Counted from the stretch's first letter, positions 16,710 to 25,157 are shown. The stretch is DNA of 64,000 nucleotides from Paenibacillus tyrphae (GCF_027925525.1 NZ_BSDJ01000033.1:32188-96187), one strand, 5' to 3'. Notes: a model not told the origin generated them from the letters alone. Program-made: numbers and translations.

Positions 16710-18296
16710 CTATGGTGTCCTGCCGTCCACCGCCGTCTTGGCTTGGACCGGCTTCTTCTGCGCTGCGTTTTTCGCCTGAATCAGCGCCTGCTGTCCGTTG
16801 TCTTGAAGCTCCCGTGCTGCCTGGGAGACCGTCTTCTTGCCTTTCAACACGTCCTTGGAGAGCTGCGTCGCAAGCTCCTCGAAGGCTGAATAAAACTCTG
16901 CCGGCACGCCCGGAGTCACTTGCGACTCCGCCGGCGGACGAAGGCTTGTGAACGCTTCGACAAGCTTTTCTTGCCCCTTGACCGCAGAAAGACTTGATAA
17001 ACGCGAAGGCGAAGAACCGCTGCCGATATTCTGTGTAAACATTTTGCGGGCCATTTCCTCGCTGTTGATGAACTTGACAAGCTCCCATGCCTCCCTCCGA
17101 TTCTCGGAGGCCGCATTCACCGCATAGATCGTGCGGACCGAGAAGGAAGACGATTCGTTCGGCCGGGACGGGTCCGTCGGCTCGGTCACGACATCCCATG
17201 GAACAGAGGACATCTTGTATCTGGACGAAGCCTCGTTCAAATCCTTAACGAAGCCGTAACTTTGCAGCGTCATCGCCGCTTGCCCGGTCATGAACGGATT
17301 GGCCCTGTACATATCTTCTCTTGTAGACAACTTTTCCAGCGGCGGTTGCTCATAAATATATCCGCCACGGACCGCATCCAGCACGGCCGTCCAAGCCTTC
17401 TGCCATTCCGGCGTATTGACGGTGACCTGCTTGCCTGAAGAATCGAGGATGCCCAGTCCCTTGGCCTGGCCCGCCTGTTGTACCAATTCGAATGGACCGG
17501 AATAAGCGCGTGTGACCAAACCGTAGACCCGGTCCTTTGCATTCGGGGCCGCCGGAAACCGGGAAGCGAGCTGCAGCAGCTCCTCCCAGCTCATGCCGTT
17601 CTTCGGGTAGCTGATCCCGTATTTGTCAAACAGCTCCTTGTTGTAGAAGAGCGCGCGCTGGTCATATTCCGGCGCGAGCCCGTACAGCTTGCCTCCGCCC
17701 TCGGTACGAAGCCTGTCGACGACGCCGGCATGTATATTTTGCAGATCGAAGCCCTCCTGCCGGATCACGTCGTCCAACGCGTACAGCTTGCCCTCCTTGG
17801 CCAGCTGCGCGTATTCGGACAGCGACAGCGCCAGCACGTCGGGTTTGTCTTTTTCCAGTTGCTCCTCAAGATTGGTCCTGATTCCGGCAGAGGTTTCGTT
17901 TCCGATTCCCTTCTCTACCTTGACGGCGACATTCGGGTAACGGATCGTAAACGCTTTACCATATTGCATCATGAACGTTGTTTCATGAACAAACGAAACT
18001 TTCAGCGTCTTCTCCTTATTCGGGTCCATTGCCTCCAAGGCCGCCTTCTCCAGCGGCTTGGACAGCTTGGATAGTCCCTCGACCAGCCGGTCCGCCTGGG
18101 TCCATCCGACCGCCAGCACAAGCACGCACGCCACCGCGGGACTCCAGCGGAGCCAGCGTTTGCTTCCGACGGGCGGCTGCTTCGTCTCCACCCGCTCCTT
18201 CACCTTATGCATGAGTTCCTTGGAAAAGCCGCCCTGTCTGAGCTGCAGCCGGGTCAGATGCTTCTCCCAATGTTCGGGTTCGAGCCGTTTCGTCAT
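16710..18296 (-). CDS. Probable anti-sigma factor with extracellular solute-binding sensor domain
   Basis: The 528-residue protein has about 48 basic/acidic N-terminal residues, one membrane segment (about 51-68, WSPAVACVLVLAVGW), then a full solute-binding domain outside the cell (LKVSFVHETTFMMQYGKAF, KPDVLALSLSEYAQLA, GGGKLYGLAPEYDQRALFYN, EAWELVKFINSEEMAR). It has no lipobox. The start codon overlaps the stop of the ECF sigma gene by four bases (ATGA), the arrangement typical of sigma/anti-sigma pairs. The cytosolic part lacks the HxxxCxxC zinc motif of common anti-sigma domains. It is inferred to hold the sigma factor and release it when the outer domain binds, or loses, a ligand. Confidence 0.75.
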   Translation of the reverse strand: MTKRLEPEHWEKHLTRLQLRQGGFSKELMHKVKERVETKQPPVGSKRWLRWSPAVACVLVLAVGWTQADRLVEGLSKLSKPLEKAALEAMDPNKEKTLKVSFVHETTFMMQYGKAFTIRYPNVAVKVEKGIGNETSAGIRTNLEEQLEKDKPDVLALSLSEYAQLAKEGKLYALDDVIRQEGFDLQNIHAGVVDRLRTEGGGKLYGLAPEYDQRALFYNKELFDKYGISYPKNGMSWEELLQLASRFPAAPNAKDRVYGLVTRAYSGPFELVQQAGQAKGLGILDSSGKQVTVNTPEWQKAWTAVLDAVRGGYIYEQPPLEKLSTREDMYRANPFMTGQAAMTLQSYGFVKDLNEASSRYKMSSVPWDVVTEPTDPSRPNESSSFSVRTIYAVNAASENRREAWELVKFINSEEMARKMFTQNIGSGSSPSRLSSLSAVKGQEKLVEAFTSLRPPAESQVTPGVPAEFYSAFEELATQLSKDVLKGKKTVSQAARELQDNGQQALIQAKNAAQKKPVQAKTAVDGRTP

Positions 18297-18838
18297 GCCT
18301 TTCTTCCCTCCTCGCCGAGCTGCTGCGATACTTTGGCGCGCGCCCGGGAAAGTCTAGATTTAACCGTGCCTTCGGACACGTTCAGCAGCTTCGCGATTTC
18401 CGCGTATGACAGCTGATGGTGCGCATGCAGCAGCAGCACCTCGCGCAGCTTGTGGGGCAAGCCGAGCACCGTGTTCCACACTTCCTCCTCGGCAAGCAGG
18501 CCGATCACTTGCGATTCCGCCGACGGCTCCTGGCCTTCCTGACGCAGAATGCCGAAAGGAATGACGCGGCGTATCCACGCCGACCGCCAATGATCGCGCA
18601 CCAGATTGCGGGTAATGGCGAGCAGCCATGTCTTGAGGCTGGCCTCGCCGCGAAACGTATATAACCGCTCGTACACCCGTACGAACACGTCCTGCGTCAC
18701 ATCGTCCGCCAACGTCCGGTTCTTCGACAGGAAAAAGGCATAGTTCCATACGTCTTCGCCGTACGTCAGCATGATGTCCGAAAGAGCGGCGTTTTTATCC
18801 AAGCCGCCGGACATCGATTTTAAGTATTCAAAGGCCAC
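18293..18838 (-). CDS. ECF-family RNA polymerase sigma factor
   Basis: The 181-residue protein has region 2 (YGEDVWNYAFFLSKNRTLADDVTQDVFVRVYERLYTFRGEASLKTWLLAITRNL) and region 4 (LPHKLREVLLLHAHHQLSYAEIAKLLNVSEGTVKSRLSRARAKV), quoted here in pieces of the ECF pattern. It starts with GTG at 18838, 7 bases after GAGGTG. The promoter GGAAC-N16-CGTC upstream is of ECF type and identical in form to the one for the divergent operon, so the factor probably controls both itself and that operon. Confidence 0.92.
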   Translation of the reverse strand: MAFEYLKSMSGGLDKNAALSDIMLTYGEDVWNYAFFLSKNRTLADDVTQDVFVRVYERLYTFRGEASLKTWLLAITRNLVRDHWRSAWIRRVIPFGILRQEGQEPSAESQVIGLLAEEEVWNTVLGLPHKLREVLLLHAHHQLSYAEIAKLLNVSEGTVKSRLSRARAKVSQQLGEEGRKA

Positions 18839-18862
18839 CCGGGTTCACCTCACATTGAATTG

Positions 18863-18887
18863 GACGAAGCAACGGAAGAAAGGTTCC
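18863..18887 (-). promoter_or_regulatory. ECF-type promoter for the sigma operon
   Basis: On the minus strand GGAAC, 16 bp, CGTC. It lies 25 bp upstream of the sigma start codon. GGAAC-like -35 and CGTC -10 elements are the common form recognised by ECF sigma factors. Confidence 0.75.
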
Positions 18888-18944
18888 CTTCTAAAAGAAA
18901 AATTTTAAGCTCGCCGCCTCTTTAAAAAAATATTCACGTCCAAC

Positions 18945-18969
18945 GGAACGAATCCGCGAATCCCCCGTC
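18945..18969 (+). promoter_or_regulatory. ECF-type promoter for the divergent SBP-PAP2-GH26 operon
   Basis: GGAAC (18945-18949), 16 bp, CGTC (18966-18969). This matches the minus-strand promoter at 18863-18887 exactly in both boxes and spacing. Transcription would start near 18976, where a TTG of the open frame lies, so the later ATG at 19048 is the better start. Confidence 0.75.
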
Positions 18970-19047
18970 TACTGCTTGACAACAAAAAAACAGAAGGTGG
19001 GACGAAAACGCATCGTCACTACACTTCGGAAATGGGTGGGATCGCAA

Positions 19048-20499
19048 ATGAAACGATGGTCTAAATGGGTACCGGCGGGGCTGGCTTTGTCCCTGGCCGC
19101 CACAATGACAGGATGCAGCTCGGACAAGCTCGCCGGAGGCGAAGGAGTCAAGCCTTCCGTAACGTTAAAGGAACTGGGTAAGGACGAGAAAGCGAGCATC
19201 AAGGTGCTTTTTTTCGACAAAAATTATTTTTCTCAGCTGTATGGCACCTTGTTCTCCTCCAAATTCCCGAACATCGACGTACAAGTGGTTTCCATGCAAA
19301 ACATTTTCGATCCGGGAAAAGACACCAAGAAGGAATTCCAAAAATTGGTTGATGAAGAAAAACCCGACGTGCTTTTACTTCCGACGCCCGAATTGTTCGA
19401 GCAATGGGCTTCCGACGGCAAGCTGCTTCAGCTTGACGATGTCATTCGTCAGGACAAGTTCGATGTCGAGAGCATGATGCCTACCGTCATCGAACAAATC
19501 AAGTCCATGGGCGACGGCAAGCTGTACGGGCTGGCCCCCTCCTTCTTTAGCAAAGCGCTGTTTTATAACCGGGATCTGTTCGAGAAACACGGCGTGCCGC
19601 TACCGAAAAACCAGATGACGTGGGAAGATGTGCTCGATGTTGCCAAACGTTTTCCGACCAACGGACAGGGAGAGCAGCGCATCTACGGGATGGCCTCGTA
19701 CTACCAGTTTAACGACGGCAAGCCGGTCGGATACGAATACATGAGGGGGATCGGGTCCACCCTGGGCTTGTCCGTCCTTGACCGGGAAAAAGGAACGGTG
19801 ACCCTCCAATCCGACGGCTGGAAAAAGGCGCTGACCCTGGCCGTAGATGCCGTGAAATCAGGAGCAATCTATAATGCCAAAGACAGCAAGCCAATCGAAC
19901 CGGGAATGACGATGGAAGACATCTTCAAGCAAGATTTGTTCGCCACCGGTAAAGCCGCCATGGCCATCGAGGGATCGTACTATATTGAGACGCTTCTGCG
20001 GGCCAAGGATTCGCTCAAGGACGTCAAGCCGGTCAACTGGGATATCGTGACCGTTCCGGTCGATCCGAGAAACCCGGAGGCTTCGGATTCGGTGTCCATT
20101 TCGAAGTTTTTTGCCGTCCATGTCGATTCGCCCAACCAGCGGGCAGCCTGGGAATTGGTCAAATATATCAACAGTGAGGAAGTAGCGAAAGCGGTGTCCT
20201 CCTCGAGCCCGGGCGAGCTGTCCTCCAGAACGGCCTATATCAAAGAACGGGACGGCCGCAGCCTCGAACCGTTCACGATGCTGAAATTGATCCGAAACGG
20301 CTATCCGAAAGGCGCGGAGCCGGTGCCGGCGTCGTTCTACTCTGCCTTCGACCAAATGGCCCAAGCGGAGGTGCAAGCCGTCGTCGAAAGCAAAAAATCG
20401 GTCGACGAAGCCCTCAAAACGATGCAGCAAAAAGGCCAGGACATTTATAACAAAGCCAAACAGGAACAAAAAAATACGGAACAGAAAGGGCAGGGCTAA
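19048..20499 (+). CDS. Solute-binding lipoprotein (family 1 type), first gene of the ECF-driven operon
   Basis: The 483-residue protein has a lipobox ending at Cys23 (LAATMTGC). The mature domain shares blocks with the other two paralogues: EKPDVLLLPTPELFEQWASDG, DGKLYGLAPSFFSKALFYN, QMTWEDVLDVAKRFP and RAAWELVKYINSEEVAKA. The ATG at 19048 gives a normal lipoprotein signal; the frame is open back to 18976 but that lies at the transcription start. No permease genes accompany it. It is followed after 20 bp by the PAP2 gene. A role as a surface binding protein for the polymer handled by the GH26 enzyme is an inference. Confidence 0.85.
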   Translation: MKRWSKWVPAGLALSLAATMTGCSSDKLAGGEGVKPSVTLKELGKDEKASIKVLFFDKNYFSQLYGTLFSSKFPNIDVQVVSMQNIFDPGKDTKKEFQKLVDEEKPDVLLLPTPELFEQWASDGKLLQLDDVIRQDKFDVESMMPTVIEQIKSMGDGKLYGLAPSFFSKALFYNRDLFEKHGVPLPKNQMTWEDVLDVAKRFPTNGQGEQRIYGMASYYQFNDGKPVGYEYMRGIGSTLGLSVLDREKGTVTLQSDGWKKALTLAVDAVKSGAIYNAKDSKPIEPGMTMEDIFKQDLFATGKAAMAIEGSYYIETLLRAKDSLKDVKPVNWDIVTVPVDPRNPEASDSVSISKFFAVHVDSPNQRAAWELVKYINSEEVAKAVSSSSPGELSSRTAYIKERDGRSLEPFTMLKLIRNGYPKGAEPVPASFYSAFDQMAQAEVQAVVESKKSVDEALKTMQQKGQDIYNKAKQEQKNTEQKGQG

Positions 20500-20519
20500 C
20501 CGGGTTGGGAAATCGAACG

Positions 20520-21425
20520 ATGTCGGAGAAGTCAAAACGATGGACAAATGGAATCGACTGGACGATGTGCGGTATTTTAGCATCGATTTACTTGGTTTGG
20601 CGCATCGGCACCGTCGGCGGCTGGACCTTGGAGTGCTGGGTTCTGCTTTTGATTTGCCTGGTTGGGGTGCGAAAGGACCAGGTTGACGTCGAATGGATGA
20701 AATTTTTGGCGGTTGGGGTTCCGCTTCTCGGGGTGTTCTATTATTTCTACGGCACCGGGAACGGTCTCTGGTGGTCTATCGCCTACCGGATGTTTCAGAA
20801 TAACCTTCATATCTGGAACTGGGACAGCATGATGAATAGCATTCCGTTCAATGATGCGGCATGGGCCCGGACGATCAGCCATCCGAGGCTGGATAAAACC
20901 ATGGTATGGATTTATAACTACGGGTTCGTGCTCTCGCTCTGGATCTGCATCGTGCGCAGCTATTGGACCCGCAGCGTGAAAAAAATGCTGTCCTACGCCT
21001 TGTCGGGCCATCTGCTGCAATTCCCGCTCATTTTGCCGTTCTATCATTTGATCCTGCTGCGCGAGGTGTGGTGGGTGAAAGGACAGCCCGATTTGCTCGG
21101 CCGCCAGTTCGCCACGGAGAATGATTTGCTGACGAATGTCATGAACTGCTTCCCGAGCATGCATACGTCGATTTCATTCGCGATGCTGCTGCTGGCGCTG
21201 CGCGAGCGGGACCGTATTTTCAAATACGTCATGGTGACCTATTGCTCTGCCATCATCTTCTCGACGATGTATTTGCAGATCCACTGGGTGCTGGATGTCA
21301 TCGCAGGCATGCTGTTCGCCTACGGTGTCGTCAAGCTTGCGGATACCGTCATCTATTGGGGATGCAAGCTCCTTCCCGCCCGGTTTAACAAGCTTTATGC
21401 GGCAGCGGAAGGAAGAGCCGGATGA
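20520..21425 (+). CDS. PAP2-family membrane phosphatase / phosphotransferase
   Basis: The 301-residue protein has about six membrane segments and the PAP2 signature: KGQPD near the first motif, NCFPSMHTSIS (second motif, catalytic His), and HWVLDVIAG (third motif, catalytic His-Asp). The family acts on lipid phosphates such as undecaprenyl pyrophosphate or phosphatidic acid, and some members transfer head groups (inositol phosphorylceramide synthase-like). Its stop overlaps the GH26 start by four bases, so the two are translationally coupled. In this operon a lipid-linked sugar substrate is plausible but unproven. Confidence 0.8.
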   Translation: MSEKSKRWTNGIDWTMCGILASIYLVWRIGTVGGWTLECWVLLLICLVGVRKDQVDVEWMKFLAVGVPLLGVFYYFYGTGNGLWWSIAYRMFQNNLHIWNWDSMMNSIPFNDAAWARTISHPRLDKTMVWIYNYGFVLSLWICIVRSYWTRSVKKMLSYALSGHLLQFPLILPFYHLILLREVWWVKGQPDLLGRQFATENDLLTNVMNCFPSMHTSISFAMLLLALRERDRIFKYVMVTYCSAIIFSTMYLQIHWVLDVIAGMLFAYGVVKLADTVIYWGCKLLPARFNKLYAAAEGRAG

Positions 21426-22906
21426 AGCTCAAAAAAACGCACGTCATTTCCGGCGTCGTATTCGCCGCTCTGCTCGGCGTCTTTATCGCGCAATCCATGG
21501 TCTCCGAGCCTATGGCGACGTATACCGATTTGCCTTATGGGTATGAGCTGAGCTATCCGAAGCAAATGAAAGTCGACCGTTCCTGGCCCGGGGTCCGAAC
21601 GCGCTTGTGTGACGAAACGACCCAAATTGACGTGTATTACGATAATTTCAACGGTACCGTATCCGACGCCGCCACGTATATCGGGTACGGCAACCGGTTT
21701 ATCGAGAATACGAAGGATCACCGCGTAACCATGAACGAAACCAAGACGGTGGGCGGCCTGTCCGTCCATCTGCTGAAATGGGAGCGCGATAAGCTCAAGC
21801 ACGTGGAGAACGACAAGCCCTACTACGCCAGCGCGGAAATTGTCAAGAACGACAAAGAAGTCTACACCATCGCGATCAAGTCCGCCCGGCCCATCACGAA
21901 TGACGAGAAGATCGTGAATTCGTTCCGGGTCATTCCGCCTCAGGGGGACAAGCCGGAGCTTGGCACGGTGACCAAGAAGGCGCCGCTCAAAACAAATCTG
22001 GAAACGGCAGAAGAGTACCGCAAGCTGTTTATGACGGACGGCCTGAAATGGGGCATTTACGAGCGGTCGGCTCCGGGTAAAATGGATCTTCTTCATGCGC
22101 TGGAGCAGAAGCTGGACTACAAGTTCGGTCTGTTGATCCTGTACAAGTCCTTATCGACGGGCTTTCCGGCGGACGATTTAAAAAACGCGTACGATGACAA
22201 CCGCCTTGTCCAATTGACGCTGCAAACGATGCGGTTCGGCGAACAGAACCCCAGCGTGATGTACGACATTTTGAACGGAAAATATGACGAGTTTTTCACG
22301 AAATACGCGCAGGACATCAAGGCGTTCGGCCATCCGCTGCTGTTCCGGCTGAACAACGAGATGAACGGAGACTGGGTGCCTTATTCCGCCTATCACAACT
22401 CCAAGGACCCGGAGCTGTATACGGAGGTCTGGAAATATATTTACCGGACCTTCCAGAGCCAGGGCGTCAATAACGTCCTGTGGGTATGGAACCCGAATCA
22501 CTCGTCCAAGCCCGAATTCCAGTGGAATCATCCGCTGCTATATTATCCGGGCGACGACTACGTCGACGTGGTCGGGCTGACCGCGTACAATACCGGCACC
22601 TATTACCCGGGCGAGCAGTGGAGCACGTTCGACGAGCTGTATGCGCCATTGTACGCCCGATACAGCAAATGGTTCGAACAGCCGCTCATGATCACGGAAT
22701 TCGCCTCCAGTTCGGTCGGCGGAGATAAAGCGCAGTGGGTGGATCATATGTTCAAGGACATCAAAAAATATCCCAAGCTGAAAGCGGCCATCTGGTGGAG
22801 CCATACGGATTTCGATCCGGACGACCGGCCGGCCCGCAAATATAAGCTGGACGAAACGCCGGAGCTGGTCGAGCGGTTCCGTCAGCATTTGCAGGAATAT
22901 AAGTAG
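21422..22906 (+). CDS. Membrane-anchored or secreted GH26-type glycosidase
   Basis: The 494-residue protein has one N-terminal hydrophobic segment (residues 9-26), an unassigned domain (about 35-185, resembling PsbP/stress-type beta domains) and a GH26-like barrel (about 200-490). HPLLFRLNNEMNGDW carries the likely acid/base Glu313 and PLMITEFASS the nucleophile Glu426. GH26 includes beta-mannanases, lichenases and xylanases. Genes next to it bind sugars (lipoprotein) and handle lipid phosphates, so it may trim or degrade a surface polysaccharide rather than food mannan. Specificity is not predictable. Confidence 0.82.
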   Translation: MKLKKTHVISGVVFAALLGVFIAQSMVSEPMATYTDLPYGYELSYPKQMKVDRSWPGVRTRLCDETTQIDVYYDNFNGTVSDAATYIGYGNRFIENTKDHRVTMNETKTVGGLSVHLLKWERDKLKHVENDKPYYASAEIVKNDKEVYTIAIKSARPITNDEKIVNSFRVIPPQGDKPELGTVTKKAPLKTNLETAEEYRKLFMTDGLKWGIYERSAPGKMDLLHALEQKLDYKFGLLILYKSLSTGFPADDLKNAYDDNRLVQLTLQTMRFGEQNPSVMYDILNGKYDEFFTKYAQDIKAFGHPLLFRLNNEMNGDWVPYSAYHNSKDPELYTEVWKYIYRTFQSQGVNNVLWVWNPNHSSKPEFQWNHPLLYYPGDDYVDVVGLTAYNTGTYYPGEQWSTFDELYAPLYARYSKWFEQPLMITEFASSSVGGDKAQWVDHMFKDIKKYPKLKAAIWWSHTDFDPDDRPARKYKLDETPELVERFRQHLQEYK

Positions 22907-22918
22907 TCCCGGAGCGGA

Positions 22919-22942
22919 GGCAGCAGGCAATCCCTTGCTGCC
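22919..22942 (+). terminator. Hairpin after the GH26 gene
   Basis: GGCAGCA and TGCTGCC form a 7-bp stem, 12 bp past the GH26 stop. A GTTTGTTTC tail follows, which also contains the next promoter. Confidence 0.5.
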
Positions 22943-22948
22943 CCGTTT

Positions 22949-22974
22949 GTTTCATCGCTTCCGTGCAAGGGTAA
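22949..22974 (+). promoter_or_regulatory. Sigma-B-type promoter
   Basis: GTTTCA, 14 bp, GGGTAA, 48 bp upstream of the GlsB-like start. It matches the general-stress sigma-B consensus (GTTTaa and GGGTAt), and the same form precedes the sigB operon itself. Confidence 0.8.
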
Positions 22975-23021
22975 AAAGAGGCAAGCCCGTCAGTCCACCT
23001 TCCAAAAGGAGCGTGAAGAAG

Positions 23022-23279
23022 ATGATAAGCTTGCTGATTACCTTACTTATGGCGGTTGTGATCGGTGCGATCGGGTCCGCCCTTGCGCCGGGAGCGATGC
23101 CGGGAGGCATCATTGGTTCCATGATCGCCGGGTTCGTCGGCGCTTGGCTCGGCTATCTGCTGCTCGGTTCCTGGGGACCCGTCATCGGCGGCTTCGCCGT
23201 CGTACCTGCGATTATCGGCGCAGCGTTGTTCGTCTTCCTGCTCGGTCTCGTAGCCAAAGGCCTCAACCGTACAGCATAA
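23022..23279 (+). CDS. GlsB/YeaQ/YmgE-family stress membrane protein
   Basis: The 85-residue protein consists almost wholly of glycine-rich membrane helices: VIGAIGSALAPGAMPGGIIGSMIAGFVGAWLGYLLLG (quoted region residues 15-50) and a last helix ending VAKGLNR. The family is common among general stress genes. The ATG at 23022 follows AAAGGAG; an upstream extension is open but has no site. The sigma-B-type promoter 48 bp before it supports stress induction. A YtxH-type gene follows 59 bp on. Confidence 0.85.
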   Translation: MISLLITLLMAVVIGAIGSALAPGAMPGGIIGSMIAGFVGAWLGYLLLGSWGPVIGGFAVVPAIIGAALFVFLLGLVAKGLNRTA

Positions 23280-23338
23280 GCTTCAAGTCGCACCGTCTCT
23301 AGCGGATTCCCAATACGAATGCAAAGGAGCGATGAAGC

Positions 23339-23779
23339 ATGACTACGGCAAATACAGCCAATGAAAGCAAAAGCAATCTGCTGCTCGGAACGTTGATCGG
23401 AGGCGCCGCCGGGGCGCTGATCGCCCTCTTGCTGGCGCCGAAATCCGGACGCGAGCTGCGCAGCGACCTGATGGACGCCATGCAAACCTTGCAGAGCAAA
23501 GGCCAGGAGTTGATGGCCGCCTGCAAGGAGAAAGCTTCCGAAACCGTCGAAGCGGTGCGGGAGCAAGGCAGCCAATTGGCAGACAAAGCGCACGACATGA
23601 CGGACCGCGTCGCGGAAGCGTCCCATCAAGTGATTGACCGTGCGGCCGACGTGACCCAAGATAAGGTGGAGAAAGCGCAATCCGCCGGCCACCGTGCCCT
23701 CGATAACGCGAAGAGCACTTCCCACAAGGCAATCGATCAGGCCGACCGCGCGGTAGGTGCAACGGCATCGAAGCAATAG
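23339..23779 (+). CDS. YtxH-domain general stress protein
   Basis: The 146-residue protein has one membrane segment near the N-terminus (LLLGTLIGGAAGALIALLLAPKSGRELR, residues 14-41, with the YtxH-typical APKSGRELR end), then a long amphipathic, Ala/Lys/Glu-rich helix with repeating 11-residue-like texture (AVREQGSQLADKAHDMTDRV), reminiscent of LEA-type stress proteins. AAAGGAG precedes the start. It is probably co-transcribed with the GlsB-like gene from the sigma-B-type promoter. Confidence 0.85.
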   Translation: MTTANTANESKSNLLLGTLIGGAAGALIALLLAPKSGRELRSDLMDAMQTLQSKGQELMAACKEKASETVEAVREQGSQLADKAHDMTDRVAEASHQVIDRAADVTQDKVEKAQSAGHRALDNAKSTSHKAIDQADRAVGATASKQ

Positions 23780-23821
23780 CGGTATTGCCTAAATAAGCGG
23801 GCTCAAAAACTGCTGCGAACC

Positions 23822-23864
23822 AAACTGTCTCTTGTATGAAGAAGGGACAGTTTGTTCGTTTTTT
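23822..23864 (+). terminator. Terminator of the glsB-ytxH unit
   Basis: AAACTGTC pairs with GACAGTTT across a 16-base loop; a run of six T follows at 23859-23864. Confidence 0.75.
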
Positions 23865-23879
23865 GCGCCTGGCCGGATT

Positions 23880-24410
23880 TTAAAACCGGACAACGCTTGA
23901 GTGAACCATGGCGGCAAATTGAGTAAGGATACGATGATGATGGTTTATAATTTGTTCTGCCGTCAATTCATCGGAATCGTAGGTACTATGGCAATCTTTT
24001 GCCAATTCTACTTGATAGCCTCGCGAATAAGCGCTTTTCACCGTTGTATCGACGCAATACTCGGTTTGAACGCCACACATCACTAACGTGTCGATACCAT
24101 GATCCCGCAGCTGCGCATGGAGCTCGGACTCCAAAAACGAGTCCGCATGATGTTTAATGATGACATGATCTTGTGCGGCGGGAGCGATCTGTGGATGTAC
24201 TTGCCATAGCGGTTGATTCTCGGATCTTAAAGAACCTTCCGGCTCGGTATACATGATATAGAAAACGGGCGAATTTTCCTGCCTGGCTTTATCGATCAAG
24301 CGCTTTGTATTTTCAAGCAGTTGTTCTTCTTGATAAATCGCTTTTCCGCCGTAATCTTTCCATACAAAAGGCATAACCTGCATGTCGATAATAAGCAGTG
24401 CTTTTTTCAC
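23880..24410 (-). CDS. Isochorismatase-family cysteine hydrolase
   Basis: The 176-residue protein has the catalytic triad of the family: Asp9 (LLIIDMQ), Lys86 (VIIKHHADSF) and Cys119 (GVQTEYCVDTT), and the cis-peptide region before the Cys. Members hydrolyse amides such as nicotinamide, carbamoylsarcosine or isochorismate ethers. The gene starts 1 bp after the stop of the HTH regulator gene, so the two form an operon. The substrate is not evident. Confidence 0.9.
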   Translation of the reverse strand: MKKALLIIDMQVMPFVWKDYGGKAIYQEEQLLENTKRLIDKARQENSPVFYIMYTEPEGSLRSENQPLWQVHPQIAPAAQDHVIIKHHADSFLESELHAQLRDHGIDTLVMCGVQTEYCVDTTVKSAYSRGYQVELAKDCHSTYDSDELTAEQIINHHHRILTQFAAMVHSSVVRF

Positions 24411-24411
24411 T

Positions 24412-25026
24412 TCAGGTAACCCTCCTTGTTCCCTTTTTCAATTTCTCATGTTTCCATAATCCGTGGCGGGTGCAGTACGTATACAGCGTTCCGCCGTGCA
24501 TTTGGGGGAAACGTAATTCTGCGTTTTGTTCCGGGTACAATTTCATGAACAGCAGCCTGTCATAAGAGATATAAGCGACAAAGGAGATATGATGATCTCT
24601 GCTCATTTCATGTTGAATGGTAATATAGTAATCATCTTCAATCTCCTCAACGGCGATTTTGTGTTCATCGTTCTCCGCCGGCATTGGAAGCAATTCCTTC
24701 AATAGTCTGCCGCAGCATGAAATGCTTGTGGCCCCCGTACTTGTCATGACATTGCCACAGCTTGGACATGCGTAAAATTTGATTTGATTCATGTTTCCTC
24801 TGTCCTGTTCATTCGGATTTAATTCCCCCGATAAAAGCTTTTCCATATTTACTCCCAATATTTTGGATAGCTCGCCAAGCAAGGATACATCGGGACACCC
24901 TAATCCGCGTTCCCATTTTGAAATCGTCTTATCGCTGATATTCATAAGATCAGCCAAGTCCTTCTGCGTCATGTCTTTCTCTTTACGAAGACGCAAAATG
25001 AGTCCTCCCACTTTATTGCAGTCCAC
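24412..25026 (-). CDS. XRE-family regulator with C-terminal desulfoferrodoxin-like domain
   Basis: The 204-residue protein has an N-terminal XRE helix-turn-helix (LRLRKEKDMTQKDLADLMN and TISKWERGLGCPD) and a C-terminal region with Cys pairs (FYACPSCGNVM, ISCCG) and a beta-rich segment with HKIAVEEIEDDYYITIQHEM, HHISFVAYIS and a final TYCTRHGLWKHEKLKKG. This resembles proteins in which an HTH precedes a superoxide-reductase-like fold. Metal or redox sensing is an inference. Of two GTG starts, the one at 25026 has GGGGGTGG 6 bases upstream. It is co-transcribed with the cysteine hydrolase and probably regulates it. Confidence 0.75.
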   Translation of the reverse strand: MDCNKVGGLILRLRKEKDMTQKDLADLMNISDKTISKWERGLGCPDVSLLGELSKILGVNMEKLLSGELNPNEQDRGNMNQIKFYACPSCGNVMTSTGATSISCCGRLLKELLPMPAENDEHKIAVEEIEDDYYITIQHEMSRDHHISFVAYISYDRLLFMKLYPEQNAELRFPQMHGGTLYTYCTRHGLWKHEKLKKGTRRVT

Positions 25027-25133
25027 ATTGTCCACCCCCTATAACTCTAGAATATCGGCTAATTCTGCCCTTCTCAATAAACGCTCCGTAGAGTGCGGCA
25101 GTGAAAAGCGAAATCCTACGGGACATCGTTTAG

Positions 25134-25157
25134 GAGTACTAGCTTAAGTTAGTACTC
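25134..25157. promoter_or_regulatory. Inverted repeat between the XRE and CPBP genes
   Basis: GAGTACTA, eight bases, TAGTACTC: a perfect 8-bp dyad in the 198-bp divergent region. It could be an operator for the XRE regulator or for an unlinked factor. Confidence 0.45.

Noticed and set aside
18976..19047. N-terminal extension of the lipoprotein from TTG 18976, and TTGACA there as a sigma-A -35
   Set aside because: The predicted ECF transcription start falls at this point, the ATG at 19048 gives a normal lipoprotein signal, and no -10 fits behind TTGACA.
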